Made by a program: the position numbers and the translations under genes. Of a DNA stretch of 64,000 nt, positions 17,248 through 24,471 are shown piece after piece. The stretch covers positions 186,001 to 250,000 of the forward strand of contig NZ_WRPK01000005.1 of assembly GCF_009755815.1 (NCBI RefSeq), written 5' to 3'. Under the pieces are notes generated by a model that saw nothing but the letters and a program-made list of their open reading frames with translations, searched no databases and was not told the origin of the DNA. Position 1 is the first letter of the stretch. The number at the start of each line of letters is the position of its first letter. The DNA comes from Flavisphingomonas formosensis (lineage in GTDB: Bacteria; Pseudomonadota; Alphaproteobacteria; Sphingomonadales; Sphingomonadaceae).

Positions 17248-17266
17248 TCCGATATAGCCGGATCAT
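17244..17266. terminator. Possible bidirectional terminator hairpin
   Basis: ATGATCCG (17244-17251) and CGGATCAT (17259-17266) form an 8-bp perfect stem with a 7-nt loop. It overlaps the stop codons of the convergent TetR and MFS genes. No long T-run follows on either side, so it is a weak intrinsic terminator at best. Confidence 0.35.
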
Positions 17267-18414
17267 TCGGGCCGGCGCCGCCTCATATTCCGATCGAGTG
17301 CCACCAGCACGGGCAGCAGGATCAACAGCCCCGCCAGATTGAGGCCGGCCGCTGGCAAGGCCAGCATGTGAAGCGAGCCGCCGCCGGTCAGGCTGCCGAA
17401 CAGGCCGGACCCTAGCGCATAGGGAATCAACGAAAAGCCCTGGAGCGTCGCGGCGACGCCACCGGCACGGTCGAGCGCGGAGGCAAGGCCGAAGAAATAG
17501 GAGTTGAGCGCAAGCTGCATCAGGCCGAACAGCAGCATGCCCGCTGCGTAACCCGCCGGCGACCGGGCGCCGAGCACCAGATAATAGGCCAGTGTCGCGA
17601 TCAGCATCACCACGACCGTCGGCATGAGCCGTCCCCAGCGGGTTCCGATGAAGGCGACGATGGCAGATCCGACGATGGTCAGCATGGTGGCGCCCGCGAG
17701 CACTTGCCCCGCCTGCCGTGCCGATAAGCCTATTTCGACGGCCTTGCGTTCGGCGAAACCATAAGTTCCGCCGTAGATCGGAAAGGCGACGGTCATCACC
17801 AGCACGACGATCGCGACGAAAGGCCAGCATATTCCGCCATCGGTCGCGCCAGTCTCCTCCTGCGCGACGTGGTCGACCGGCAGACGGCACAGCAGGGGAA
17901 GGATCAGCCCGCCGACCGCGGCGATCAGGACGAACATCGCAGCATGGCCAAAGCGCGAGCCGACGATCGGGAGGACCAGCAGCAGCAGGGCGAAGCCGAC
18001 GCCGGTGCTCGCATAGATATAGCCGTAGGACCTGTCGGGATCCGCCGTGCGCGCCACGCGCATCGCCATGCCGGCGAGCAAGCCCCCCGATCCCGCCCCC
18101 GCCAGCGTCCCAATGAGCAACAGCAGCGTGAAGGATGTCGTCGCACCAAGCATCGCGTAAGCGAGGATGGTCACCAATCCGAAGGCGATCATGGTCGTGC
18201 GGAATGGCAGCCGCGAGATCAGCGGCGGCGTGAACATCGATACCAGCGCCACCGCGAAGATGGATGTCGTGCCCACCCAGCCCGCCTGCTCCGTGCTCAG
18301 TCCCGCCTGGACGAGGCCCCCGATCACGAACGGGGTCGCTTCCATGGGCAGCATCGCGATGAACGTGCCCATGATCAGGGGAAAAATCTCGGCTGCGTAA
18401 CGTCGGTCGAGCAT
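17263..18414 (-). CDS. MFS transporter
   Basis: 383 residues with about 12 transmembrane segments. The N-terminus is FPLIMGTFIAMLPMEATPFVIGGL, with LSTEQAGWVGTTSIFAVALVSMF as the second span. A charged central loop (DHVAQEETGATDGG) separates two six-span halves, as in the major facilitator superfamily. It is divergent from the SDR gene at 18579; the shared 16-bp operator lies between them. The transported compound is probably the substrate of the co-regulated kinase/phospho-lyase pair. Confidence 0.85.
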   Translation of the reverse strand: MLDRRYAAEIFPLIMGTFIAMLPMEATPFVIGGLVQAGLSTEQAGWVGTTSIFAVALVSMFTPPLISRLPFRTTMIAFGLVTILAYAMLGATTSFTLLLLIGTLAGAGSGGLLAGMAMRVARTADPDRSYGYIYASTGVGFALLLLVLPIVGSRFGHAAMFVLIAAVGGLILPLLCRLPVDHVAQEETGATDGGICWPFVAIVVLVMTVAFPIYGGTYGFAERKAVEIGLSARQAGQVLAGATMLTIVGSAIVAFIGTRWGRLMPTVVVMLIATLAYYLVLGARSPAGYAAGMLLFGLMQLALNSYFFGLASALDRAGGVAATLQGFSLIPYALGSGLFGSLTGGGSLHMLALPAAGLNLAGLLILLPVLVALDRNMRRRRPE

Positions 18415-18487
18415 CTGCGCGTCTTCCCCCTGGCGCGGCGTTGCGATGCAATATTCTTCCGGACGGAGCCCGCGTCTGTCAAATGAA

Positions 18488-18503
18488 AACTCGACTATAG
18501 TCC
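18488..18503. promoter_or_regulatory. Second copy of the 16-bp TetR-type operator
   Basis: AACTCGACTATAGTCC is the exact reverse complement of the sequence at 14115-14130. The core GACTATAGTC (18493-18502) is a perfect 10-bp palindrome. It lies in the 164-bp gap between the divergent MFS (start 18414) and SDR (start 18579) genes, so one bound repressor could control both directions. Confidence 0.7.
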
Positions 18504-18578
18504 GGATTTAATGCTGGTATGTGTCGCCATATTGTGCTGATGTCGCATCAGCCACGACGCAGCGAGAAAGGATGAGCA

Positions 18579-19391
18579 ATGACGGAGCAGAAGTCCGGAT
18601 CCGGCGCCGGGACTGCGCGGCCGGTCATTCTGGTAACGGGCGGCGGAAGCGGGATCGGCGCCGCCGTGGCCGAGCGATTGGCTCCGACGCACGACGTCGT
18701 GATCTGCGGGCGCCGGATGGACTCGCTCGTCGCGATCGCGGAGCGAACGGGCGCACATCCGATCCGCACCGATATCAGCGATCTCGATGCGTGCCGGGCG
18801 CTGATCGCCGACGTGGTCGGTCGGTTCGGTCGGCTCGACGGTTTGGTGCTCAACGCCGGCATCTTGGTTTCGGCGTCGGTGGCCGAGATGAGCATCGACG
18901 ATTGGAATGCGCAGCTGATGGTCAATCTCACCGCGCCATTCGTCCTTACGCAGGCGGCGCTGCCGCATCTGCTGGCGACCAGGGGGGCGATCGTCGGAGT
19001 AAGCTCCGTGGGGGCCGTCCAGACCGGCCCCGGCCTCAGCGCCTATTCGGCGGCGAAGGCGGGTGTCAGCCATTTCCTGCAGAGCGTCGCTTACGAATAT
19101 TCGCGTTACGAGTTGCGCGCCAATGTCGTCGCGCCAGGCTGGATCCGGACTGAAATGGGCGATGAGGAAATGCGCATGCTGCCGATCGGCGACGATCTCG
19201 ACGCGGCCTACCGCAAGGTCAGCGAGCATGTTCCCCAGCGCCGCGCCGGTTCCGCGATGGAAGCGGCGGAGGCAATCATATGGCTGCTGTCGCCGCAGGC
19301 CTCGTTCGTGAACGGCGCCGTGCTCGCCGTGGATGGCGGATCGCTGCTCGCCAACTCCGGAATGACCTACTTCGACACGATGACGAGTTGA
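18579..19391 (+). CDS. Short-chain dehydrogenase/reductase
   Basis: 270 residues, classical SDR. The NAD(P)-binding TGGGSGIG is near residue 22, NAG appears in LVLNAGILVSAS, the catalytic Ser lies in VGVSSVGAVQ and the YxxxK dyad in SAYSAAKAGVSH; it ends with the usual FVNGAVLAVDGGSLL. ATG 18579 has AAAGGA upstream. As the fourth enzyme-type gene of the presumed TetR regulon it may oxidise or reduce the carbonyl or alcohol formed by the kinase/phospho-lyase route; substrate inferred only from context. Confidence 0.92.
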   Translation: MTEQKSGSGAGTARPVILVTGGGSGIGAAVAERLAPTHDVVICGRRMDSLVAIAERTGAHPIRTDISDLDACRALIADVVGRFGRLDGLVLNAGILVSASVAEMSIDDWNAQLMVNLTAPFVLTQAALPHLLATRGAIVGVSSVGAVQTGPGLSAYSAAKAGVSHFLQSVAYEYSRYELRANVVAPGWIRTEMGDEEMRMLPIGDDLDAAYRKVSEHVPQRRAGSAMEAAEAIIWLLSPQASFVNGAVLAVDGGSLLANSGMTYFDTMTS

Positions 19392-19473
19392 GGGGGGGGC
19401 GTCCGTTACCAGAATCTGTTGGTTCGGTTCGACATCGGGGCGGCAGCGGCCTGATCAGGCGCGGTGAAGGCGT

Positions 19474-19923
19474 TCAAGGCGTCTTCGGCAGGGCGTCGAT
19501 CCGGGCGATCAGGCGTGTGCGGATGTCGGCGGGGTTGCGCAGCCAATGCGCGCGCAGGTCGGCGACCTCGCGGGTGGAATAGGGACGGAAATCGGCGGGC
19601 AGGGATGGTCCCATTTCCTGCACAAGCCAGTTCATCAGGCGGGCCGTGTCGGCATCGCTCAGCTTGGAATTGGCCGCTCCCGGTACTTGCACGATATATT
19701 CACGGCCGCCTTCGACGCGAAGGAAATCCGCGAGACGGCCCCGCATGTTAGGCACCTTGCCGGGCATGCCGCTGCCGTCGGGCAGATGGCAGCCCTGGCA
19801 ATTGAGTGCATAGTTCACCCGCGGCGAGCGCGCCGGAGGCATGTCCGGCGCCGCCGCTGAGAGCAGGACCGAGAGGCCGATCGGGGCCAGGCCGACGCCC
19901 AGCTTGATGGCCTTGCGATACAT
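19474..19923 (-). CDS. Periplasmic monohaem cytochrome c of the amine dehydrogenase cluster
   Basis: 149 residues. The N-terminal signal peptide (KAIKLGVGLAPIGLSVLLSAAA) is followed by one haem-binding CQGCH (residues ~43-47) and a likely axial Met in SGMPGKVPNM. It is the last gene of the minus-strand amine dehydrogenase cluster, 2 bp after the light-chain gene. In the Alcaligenes faecalis aau cluster a small monohaem cytochrome (orf-2) sits at the same place. It may accept electrons from the TTQ enzyme or pass them to the oxidase. Confidence 0.85.
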   Translation of the reverse strand: MYRKAIKLGVGLAPIGLSVLLSAAAPDMPPARSPRVNYALNCQGCHLPDGSGMPGKVPNMRGRLADFLRVEGGREYIVQVPGAANSKLSDADTARLMNWLVQEMGPSLPADFRPYSTREVADLRAHWLRNPADIRTRLIARIDALPKTP

Positions 19924-19925
19924 GC

Positions 19926-20447
19926 TCAGTCCGCTGCGCCGAGCACCACCGAGGTCGAACAGTTATAGACGACGCCGGATTGAGTGCCGAGGCACCAGTT
20001 GATGTCGTTGGACGTCGACGGCTGATAGACGGGCGTGTCGTCTTCGTTGCGCGAGCATTCGCAACGCCCGCACGCGCTTTTGCCGCAGCAGTCATTGTAG
20101 GAGATGATATAGTTCCTGCCGTCCACGGGATTTCGGCAGGTGCCGACCCAGGTGATCGGCGACGGCTCCGTTCCCGGCGGACAGGATGAGGCCGAACCGC
20201 CGCAGCAGGAACAGAGAAAGCCGTCGATCGCGCAATAGCGCCAATAGTCGCAGGACTGTGGATCCCCCGTCTCGCCGTCCTGCGGCTTGTTCGGTGCGCG
20301 TTCCGCTGCCGCGCGCGCCACAGGCAATAGCGGGGTAATTGTCGCTACGGTGGCAAAGCTGCCGAGCCGCCCGAAAAAGCTGCGCCGCGACATGGAACGC
20401 GCCGCGCGCCGCGCCATTTTCTCCGCAATGCGATCAAAGCGGGTCAT
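19926..20447 (-). CDS. aauA: Aromatic-amine/methylamine dehydrogenase light chain (TTQ subunit)
   Basis: 173 residues. A Tat-type leader (SMSRRSFFGRLGS, residues ~18-30) precedes a Cys-rich domain. Trp100 (SPITWVGTC) and Trp151 (NDINWC) are 51 residues apart, the exact spacing of the two tryptophans that form tryptophan tryptophylquinone in both methylamine (57/108) and aromatic amine (109/160) dehydrogenases. Asp119 aligns with the catalytic base Asp128 of the A. faecalis enzyme. Fourteen cysteines, with FLCSCCGG and CGKSACGRC, fit the aromatic-amine type better than the methylamine type (twelve cysteines). The mature protein works in the periplasm with the heavy chain at 21612. Confidence 0.93.
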   Translation of the reverse strand: MTRFDRIAEKMARRAARSMSRRSFFGRLGSFATVATITPLLPVARAAAERAPNKPQDGETGDPQSCDYWRYCAIDGFLCSCCGGSASSCPPGTEPSPITWVGTCRNPVDGRNYIISYNDCCGKSACGRCECSRNEDDTPVYQPSTSNDINWCLGTQSGVVYNCSTSVVLGAAD

Positions 20448-20469
20448 TGCCGTCCTCCCCCGTCCTGCA

Positions 20470-21081
20470 TCAGTGCGCGATCCTGAGGCCCGGGTTGCGC
20501 ATCCTGAAATCTTGAAGTGAGGCCACCCCGCGGGCTCGTGCTTCGAACAGGCTTTCGAGATGCTCGCGATTGTTCACCAGCCCTTTGGCGGCGACCTGGT
20601 TGTTCTCGTCGATCAGCACGGCGTGGGGCAGCTTCGAAACCTGGAAAGCGAGACCCAGTGGTGTCGACAAGACGAGCGGAAAGGCTTCCAGCTTCTCGCG
20701 CTCGACCATCGCCTGTTGCGCACGGACATCGCCGTCGCTGGCGAGGATGACGCGCAGCGCGTCACCCTCTTCGCGCGCAATCGACTTGATCACCGGAAGC
20801 AGCGATTTGCAGATCGGGCAAGTCGGAGAAAGGAAGAAGAGCAGCGTCGTCCGCCCGTCCGCCGCGCCGCCGATCCGTACCCTACGTCCGTCGATCGCTT
20901 CGAGATCGAAACGCGGTGAAGCCTCGCCTGTCTGCGGACCGCCGGGTAGCGTCAGTGCACCCACCGGACCGAGCCGTTCGTGTAGCAGCCCGACCTGTCG
21001 GAGCAAGGCGACGAGAATGATCGCCTGGACGATGACGACGATCCATAGGAGGATCGAGGTGGTGACGAGCGCCGTGATCAT
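20470..21081 (-). CDS. mauD: MauD-like thiol-disulfide protein
   Basis: 203 residues. One N-terminal membrane anchor (SILLWIVVIVQAIILVALL) is followed by a periplasmic thioredoxin-like domain with the active site FLSPTCPICKSLLP (CPIC) and the cis-Pro strand KLPHAVLIDE. MauD is needed for correct disulfide formation or stability of the small subunit, which here needs up to seven disulfides. It overlaps mauE by 4 bp and precedes the light-chain gene by 22 bp, the aauBEDA/mauBEDA order. Confidence 0.9.
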   Translation of the reverse strand: MITALVTTSILLWIVVIVQAIILVALLRQVGLLHERLGPVGALTLPGGPQTGEASPRFDLEAIDGRRVRIGGAADGRTTLLFFLSPTCPICKSLLPVIKSIAREEGDALRVILASDGDVRAQQAMVEREKLEAFPLVLSTPLGLAFQVSKLPHAVLIDENNQVAAKGLVNNREHLESLFEARARGVASLQDFRMRNPGLRIAH

Positions 21082-21611
21082 GATGCCTTTGTCCGCAGCG
21101 TGAGAGTGATGGCGAGATCGGACGCCGCATAGAGCAGCGCCAGCATGGCGAGCCCGGCGGCGATGCTGAAGCCGTCGAGCCAGGCCAATGCGCGGGAAGT
21201 TTCAGGCAGGGCGCCGATCAGCGCGAAGGCGGCGATGGCCATGTTGCGCACCACCATTGCCGGCCCAAGCTCCCGGCGCGCCTGGCCAAAGCCCAGGCAG
21301 CCGCAGTCGACATGGCGGTTGCCGCGGACCAGATTGAAACCGATCAGCCCGGCATAGGCGAGGAGGAGCGCCGCGCAGGCGATCGCGCCGATCCGGCTTG
21401 CCGGCAGCAGAATGAGCGCAGAAGAGAGACCGGCGACCAGCTCGATTGCCGGCACCAGCGCCATAGCCGGTACCGTCAGCGCGGAGGGAAGCACGCGATG
21501 TCCCTGCAGCGCATTGCGAAAGGCGGTCGGACGGGCGAGCTTGTGCAGGCCGGCCGCGACGAACAGGCCGCCGACGAACAGTCGCGCTATGGCCGAAAGC
21601 AGCGGGTCCAT
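21078..21611 (-). CDS. mauE: MauE-like membrane protein
   Basis: 177 residues with about four or five transmembrane helices (ARLFVGGLFVAAGLHKLARP, ALVPAIELVAGLSSALILLP, and others) and a conserved VDCGCLGFG CxC motif in a loop. This is the DoxX/MauE fold. It cooperates with MauD in maturation of the TTQ light chain; a vitamin K epoxide reductase-like disulfide relay role is an inference from the CxC. It directly abuts the heavy-chain gene. Confidence 0.9.
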   Translation of the reverse strand: MDPLLSAIARLFVGGLFVAAGLHKLARPTAFRNALQGHRVLPSALTVPAMALVPAIELVAGLSSALILLPASRIGAIACAALLLAYAGLIGFNLVRGNRHVDCGCLGFGQARRELGPAMVVRNMAIAAFALIGALPETSRALAWLDGFSIAAGLAMLALLYAASDLAITLTLRTKAS

Positions 21612-22793
21612 TCAGCGTTTTCCCTGCGCGACGGGGCTGGGCTGGATCACCGTCATCTCATCGCCGAGACCGTCGACGGCGCGCAGTTTCCTGCCCGTGT
21701 CGGGGTCGAGGATGGCGAGATCGCGCGCGCCGAACAATATGGTGTAGAGCAACGGGTGGGGATCGCCGCTGATCGCCACCGAGGTTGCTGGGCGATCCAG
21801 GCGATAGCGGGCGATCCGTTTGCGCGCGGTGACATCGAACACCCAGATTTCCGTTCCCGGATCCTTGTGCGTGCTCGGGCCGCCCTGGTGCATCAGCACA
21901 TAGAGACGGCCGGATGGCGCATGGTAGGCGGCCGGTTGCAAGCCGCCCAGCCGCCACCCCGCATCGTCCGGGCCGAGCAGCGACCAACGGGCCTTTGCCG
22001 CCGGCGCCTTGCCCGACGCATCGACGAGCACGGCCTGGCTGGAGAAGGTGAAGAAGAGCCACTGGCGGGCACTCACCCGCACCGGCTTTTCGGTCGCGGG
22101 ATCCTTGTCTTCGAAGAGCTTGGGCGATCCGCTGCCCAGTGTCACGGCACCCCCTTCGCCGATGGCGGCACCCTGGAGCGATCCGTCGGCGCACTGCATG
22201 AAGAAGCTGCGATCGCCCGTCGGATAGACGAGACCGCAGCCGGCGGTCGGATATTCGCCGACAAGCTTGTGCTGCGCGACGTCCACCACCGTGACCGACT
22301 GTTCGGGGGTGAAATTGTAGATGAGCGCGAAGCGGCCGTCGTCGGTTAGTGGCATCGCGCTGAGAAACGGCAGGGACTGGAAGCGCTTGGGCGGGATGAC
22401 CACTTCCTCGCCCGGCGCCAATGTCTTGGCGTCGTAGAAGGTGACGACGTCGGTGCGTTCGCCCCGCGAGCCCCGCGAATAGAAGGTGGCCGGAACCGCG
22501 ACCGATTTGCCGTCCGGCGCGAGGAGCAACGATCCGTGCGCGAGCCCGCCGCTCACCATCCCGAGAAACTGACCGCTGTCCGCATCGAGCAGATAGGCCC
22601 GCCCGTCCGCCATGCGCGTGAAGGAGACGTCATTGACCCAGACCCAATGGGGCTGGAACTGGTCCTTCAGCTCGACACGGCTGAGTTCTTCGGGCTGAAG
22701 CTGCGCCGCCAGGGGCGCGGCAGCCAATGCAGTGCCGAGCAGCAGGGCGGCAAGTCGGGCGGATATCGGCACGGTCGGCCTCCCCTTCGTCAC
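21612..22793 (-). CDS. aauB: Amine dehydrogenase heavy chain
   Basis: 393 residues: signal peptide (LAALLLGTALAAAPLAAQ), then a seven-bladed beta-propeller with repeated hydrophobic/Asp blade ends (RAYLLDADSGQFLGMV, VVTFYDAKTLAPGEEVVIP, IWVFDVTARKRIARY, LAILDPDTGRKLRAV). Family-typical segments are PHWVWVNDVSF and GGLQPAAYHAPSGRLYVLMHQGG. It forms the alpha subunit of the periplasmic alpha2beta2 quinoprotein that oxidises primary amines to aldehydes and ammonia. It overlaps the upstream cytochrome gene by 4 bp. Confidence 0.93.
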   Translation of the reverse strand: MTKGRPTVPISARLAALLLGTALAAAPLAAQLQPEELSRVELKDQFQPHWVWVNDVSFTRMADGRAYLLDADSGQFLGMVSGGLAHGSLLLAPDGKSVAVPATFYSRGSRGERTDVVTFYDAKTLAPGEEVVIPPKRFQSLPFLSAMPLTDDGRFALIYNFTPEQSVTVVDVAQHKLVGEYPTAGCGLVYPTGDRSFFMQCADGSLQGAAIGEGGAVTLGSGSPKLFEDKDPATEKPVRVSARQWLFFTFSSQAVLVDASGKAPAAKARWSLLGPDDAGWRLGGLQPAAYHAPSGRLYVLMHQGGPSTHKDPGTEIWVFDVTARKRIARYRLDRPATSVAISGDPHPLLYTILFGARDLAILDPDTGRKLRAVDGLGDEMTVIQPSPVAQGKR

Positions 22794-23170
22794 TTCTTCA
22801 GCGTGGCAAGATAGGCGATCACGTCTTGCCGGTCCTTGGGATTGGACAGTCCGACAAATGCCATCTTGTTGCCGGGCACCATTTCCTGCGGCTTCGCCAG
22901 ATATTTGTCGAGAGTCGGCTTGTCCCAGATCAGCGTCGAGGCCGCCATCACCTTCGAATAGAAGTATTTGGGATAGCTTCCTGCCTTGCGGCCGACGATT
23001 TCGAAAAGATTGGGGCCAATGGACGTGCCACCCGATGTCACCGAATGGCAGATAGCGCAGCGTTTGAAGACGACCGCACCGGATCCGACATCCTGCGCCG
23101 GAGCCGCCTGGGTGGTCGCCAGCAAGGCGAAACCGGACAGGACGCGTAGCAATTTGAATGGAGCGATCAT
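22790..23170 (-). CDS. Class I cytochrome c
   Basis: 126 residues from ATG 23170, placed 5 nt after an AGAGGAA ribosome-binding site; a longer frame to 23296 has no such site. A signal peptide (LLRVLSGFALLATTQAAPAQ) is followed by CAICHSV, GPNLFEIVGRKAG and the likely sixth ligand Met in PGNKMAFVG, the pattern of cytochrome c2/c550. It is the first gene of the amine dehydrogenase operon, so it is the probable electron carrier. It contains a single haem site and cannot substitute for dihaem MauG. Confidence 0.9.
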   Translation of the reverse strand: MIAPFKLLRVLSGFALLATTQAAPAQDVGSGAVVFKRCAICHSVTSGGTSIGPNLFEIVGRKAGSYPKYFYSKVMAASTLIWDKPTLDKYLAKPQEMVPGNKMAFVGLSNPKDRQDVIAYLATLKK

Positions 23171-23318
23171 CATTTCCTCTGCGGACACTTCACCCGCCTT
23201 GCGAACCGCTTGTGGCGATCCACCCGATCTGCTGCCGTGGGACGAATTGGCCGCGCTTCCCGGATTGGAACCAACGGTGTTCCCGCGCATGTTCATGGCG
23301 TCGTCCCCGCGGGCGGCT

Positions 23319-24422
23319 TCAGCCGGCCGCCGCGGCGAGCCGGTCGATGGTCTCGCGCAGGAAAGCGCGCATGGCCTCGCCCGGCTGCTGAGCCACGCAG
23401 ATGTCTAGCGAGGGATCGACCACCTCGGTGCGACAACCGCTCAGCGCCTCGATGATCGCGTGGCCCAGAAATGGAACCAGCGCCTCGGAATAACCGCCCT
23501 CGTGAATTACCGCCAGGCGTCCGCCGCACAGCGTTGCGGCGATCTCGACCATGCGCTGGGTCAGGGCGCGGAACGTCTCGCTGTGGGCAAGCATCCGCGC
23601 CATCGGATCGGCTGCGCCGGCATCGAGACCGCTGGCGATGACGATGAGCTCGGGCCGGAAGCGTTCGAGCGCGGGCGCGACGATCTTGTCCAGTGCATAG
23701 CGATAGGCCTCGTCGCCGGCCCCGGGCGGCAGGGGAATGTTCAGATTGTGGCCGAAGCCGTCGCCTTCGCCGCGATCGTCGGCTCCGCCATATCCAGGCG
23801 GGAAGCAGTTTTCCTGGTGAATCGAGATAGTGAGCGTGTCGCTGCGGCCGTAATAGATCGCCTGGGTACCGTTGCCGTGGTGAACGTCCCAGTCGACGAT
23901 GGCGACCCGACCGACGCCGTGGCGTGCGCGGGCCGCCTCCACAGCGATCGGGATGTTGCAAAGCAGGCAGAATCCCATGGAGCGGTCGGGCAGGCAATGA
24001 TGGCCTGCGGGCCGGCACAATGCATAGGCATTGTCCACGGTGCCCGTCAGTACGTCGTCGATCGCGGCCTTGGCCAAGCCTGCCGATATGCGTGCTATCT
24101 CGTAGCCGCCCCGGCTGAATGGCGCATGATCGCCGATATCGCCGCCGCCGGCGGTGCTGACCGCACGGAATTCTTCGATATAGCGCCGGCTGTGGACACG
24201 CATCATGTCCTCTTCGGAAACCGGCTCGGCGCTGCGCGAGCGAAGTTTGGCGATAAGGCCGCTCGCCTGCACCAGGGAGAGCAGGCGCCGCTTGGAATCG
24301 GGCGTGTCGGCACCGGCGGCGCCCGATGGCGGCTGCACCCATCCGCCAACCGGCAGAAAGAGCGCCTGAAGACCCACGCTGTGCCAGAAAGTCCGTTCGT
24401 CGGAATAGAATCCGGTCGTCAT
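23319..24422 (-). CDS. Histone deacetylase-family amidohydrolase
   Basis: 367 residues of the arginase/deacetylase fold. Seen: RPAGHHCLPDRSMGFCLLCN (His-His charge relay), IVDWDVHHGNGTQ with Zn ligands Asp and His, ISIHQENCFPPG, VIASGLDAGAADPMARM with the second Asp ligand, and VIHEGGYSEA. The D-H-D zinc set and HH pair are complete. Bacterial members deacetylate acetylpolyamines or other N-acyl amines. Its place between an amine dehydrogenase operon and a TonB receptor suggests that it frees an amine from an N-acylated precursor; that link is inferred. Confidence 0.9.
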   Translation of the reverse strand: MTTGFYSDERTFWHSVGLQALFLPVGGWVQPPSGAAGADTPDSKRRLLSLVQASGLIAKLRSRSAEPVSEEDMMRVHSRRYIEEFRAVSTAGGGDIGDHAPFSRGGYEIARISAGLAKAAIDDVLTGTVDNAYALCRPAGHHCLPDRSMGFCLLCNIPIAVEAARARHGVGRVAIVDWDVHHGNGTQAIYYGRSDTLTISIHQENCFPPGYGGADDRGEGDGFGHNLNIPLPPGAGDEAYRYALDKIVAPALERFRPELIVIASGLDAGAADPMARMLAHSETFRALTQRMVEIAATLCGGRLAVIHEGGYSEALVPFLGHAIIEALSGCRTEVVDPSLDICVAQQPGEAMRAFLRETIDRLAAAAG

Positions 24423-24471
24423 CGCAAAACCCTTGGGAACTGGCCGTCCGCCCGCCGGCGGACGGGGAAGA

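Noticed and set aside
17186-18451. 421-codon minus-strand frame overlapping the MFS gene
   Set aside because: Same strand, other frame; the translation is Arg/Gly-rich without membrane spans, while the MFS frame is clearly real.
19449-19462. CCTGATCAGG palindrome as a terminator
   Set aside because: Short stem without a T-run; converging transcription could still end here, but the sequence gives no real support.
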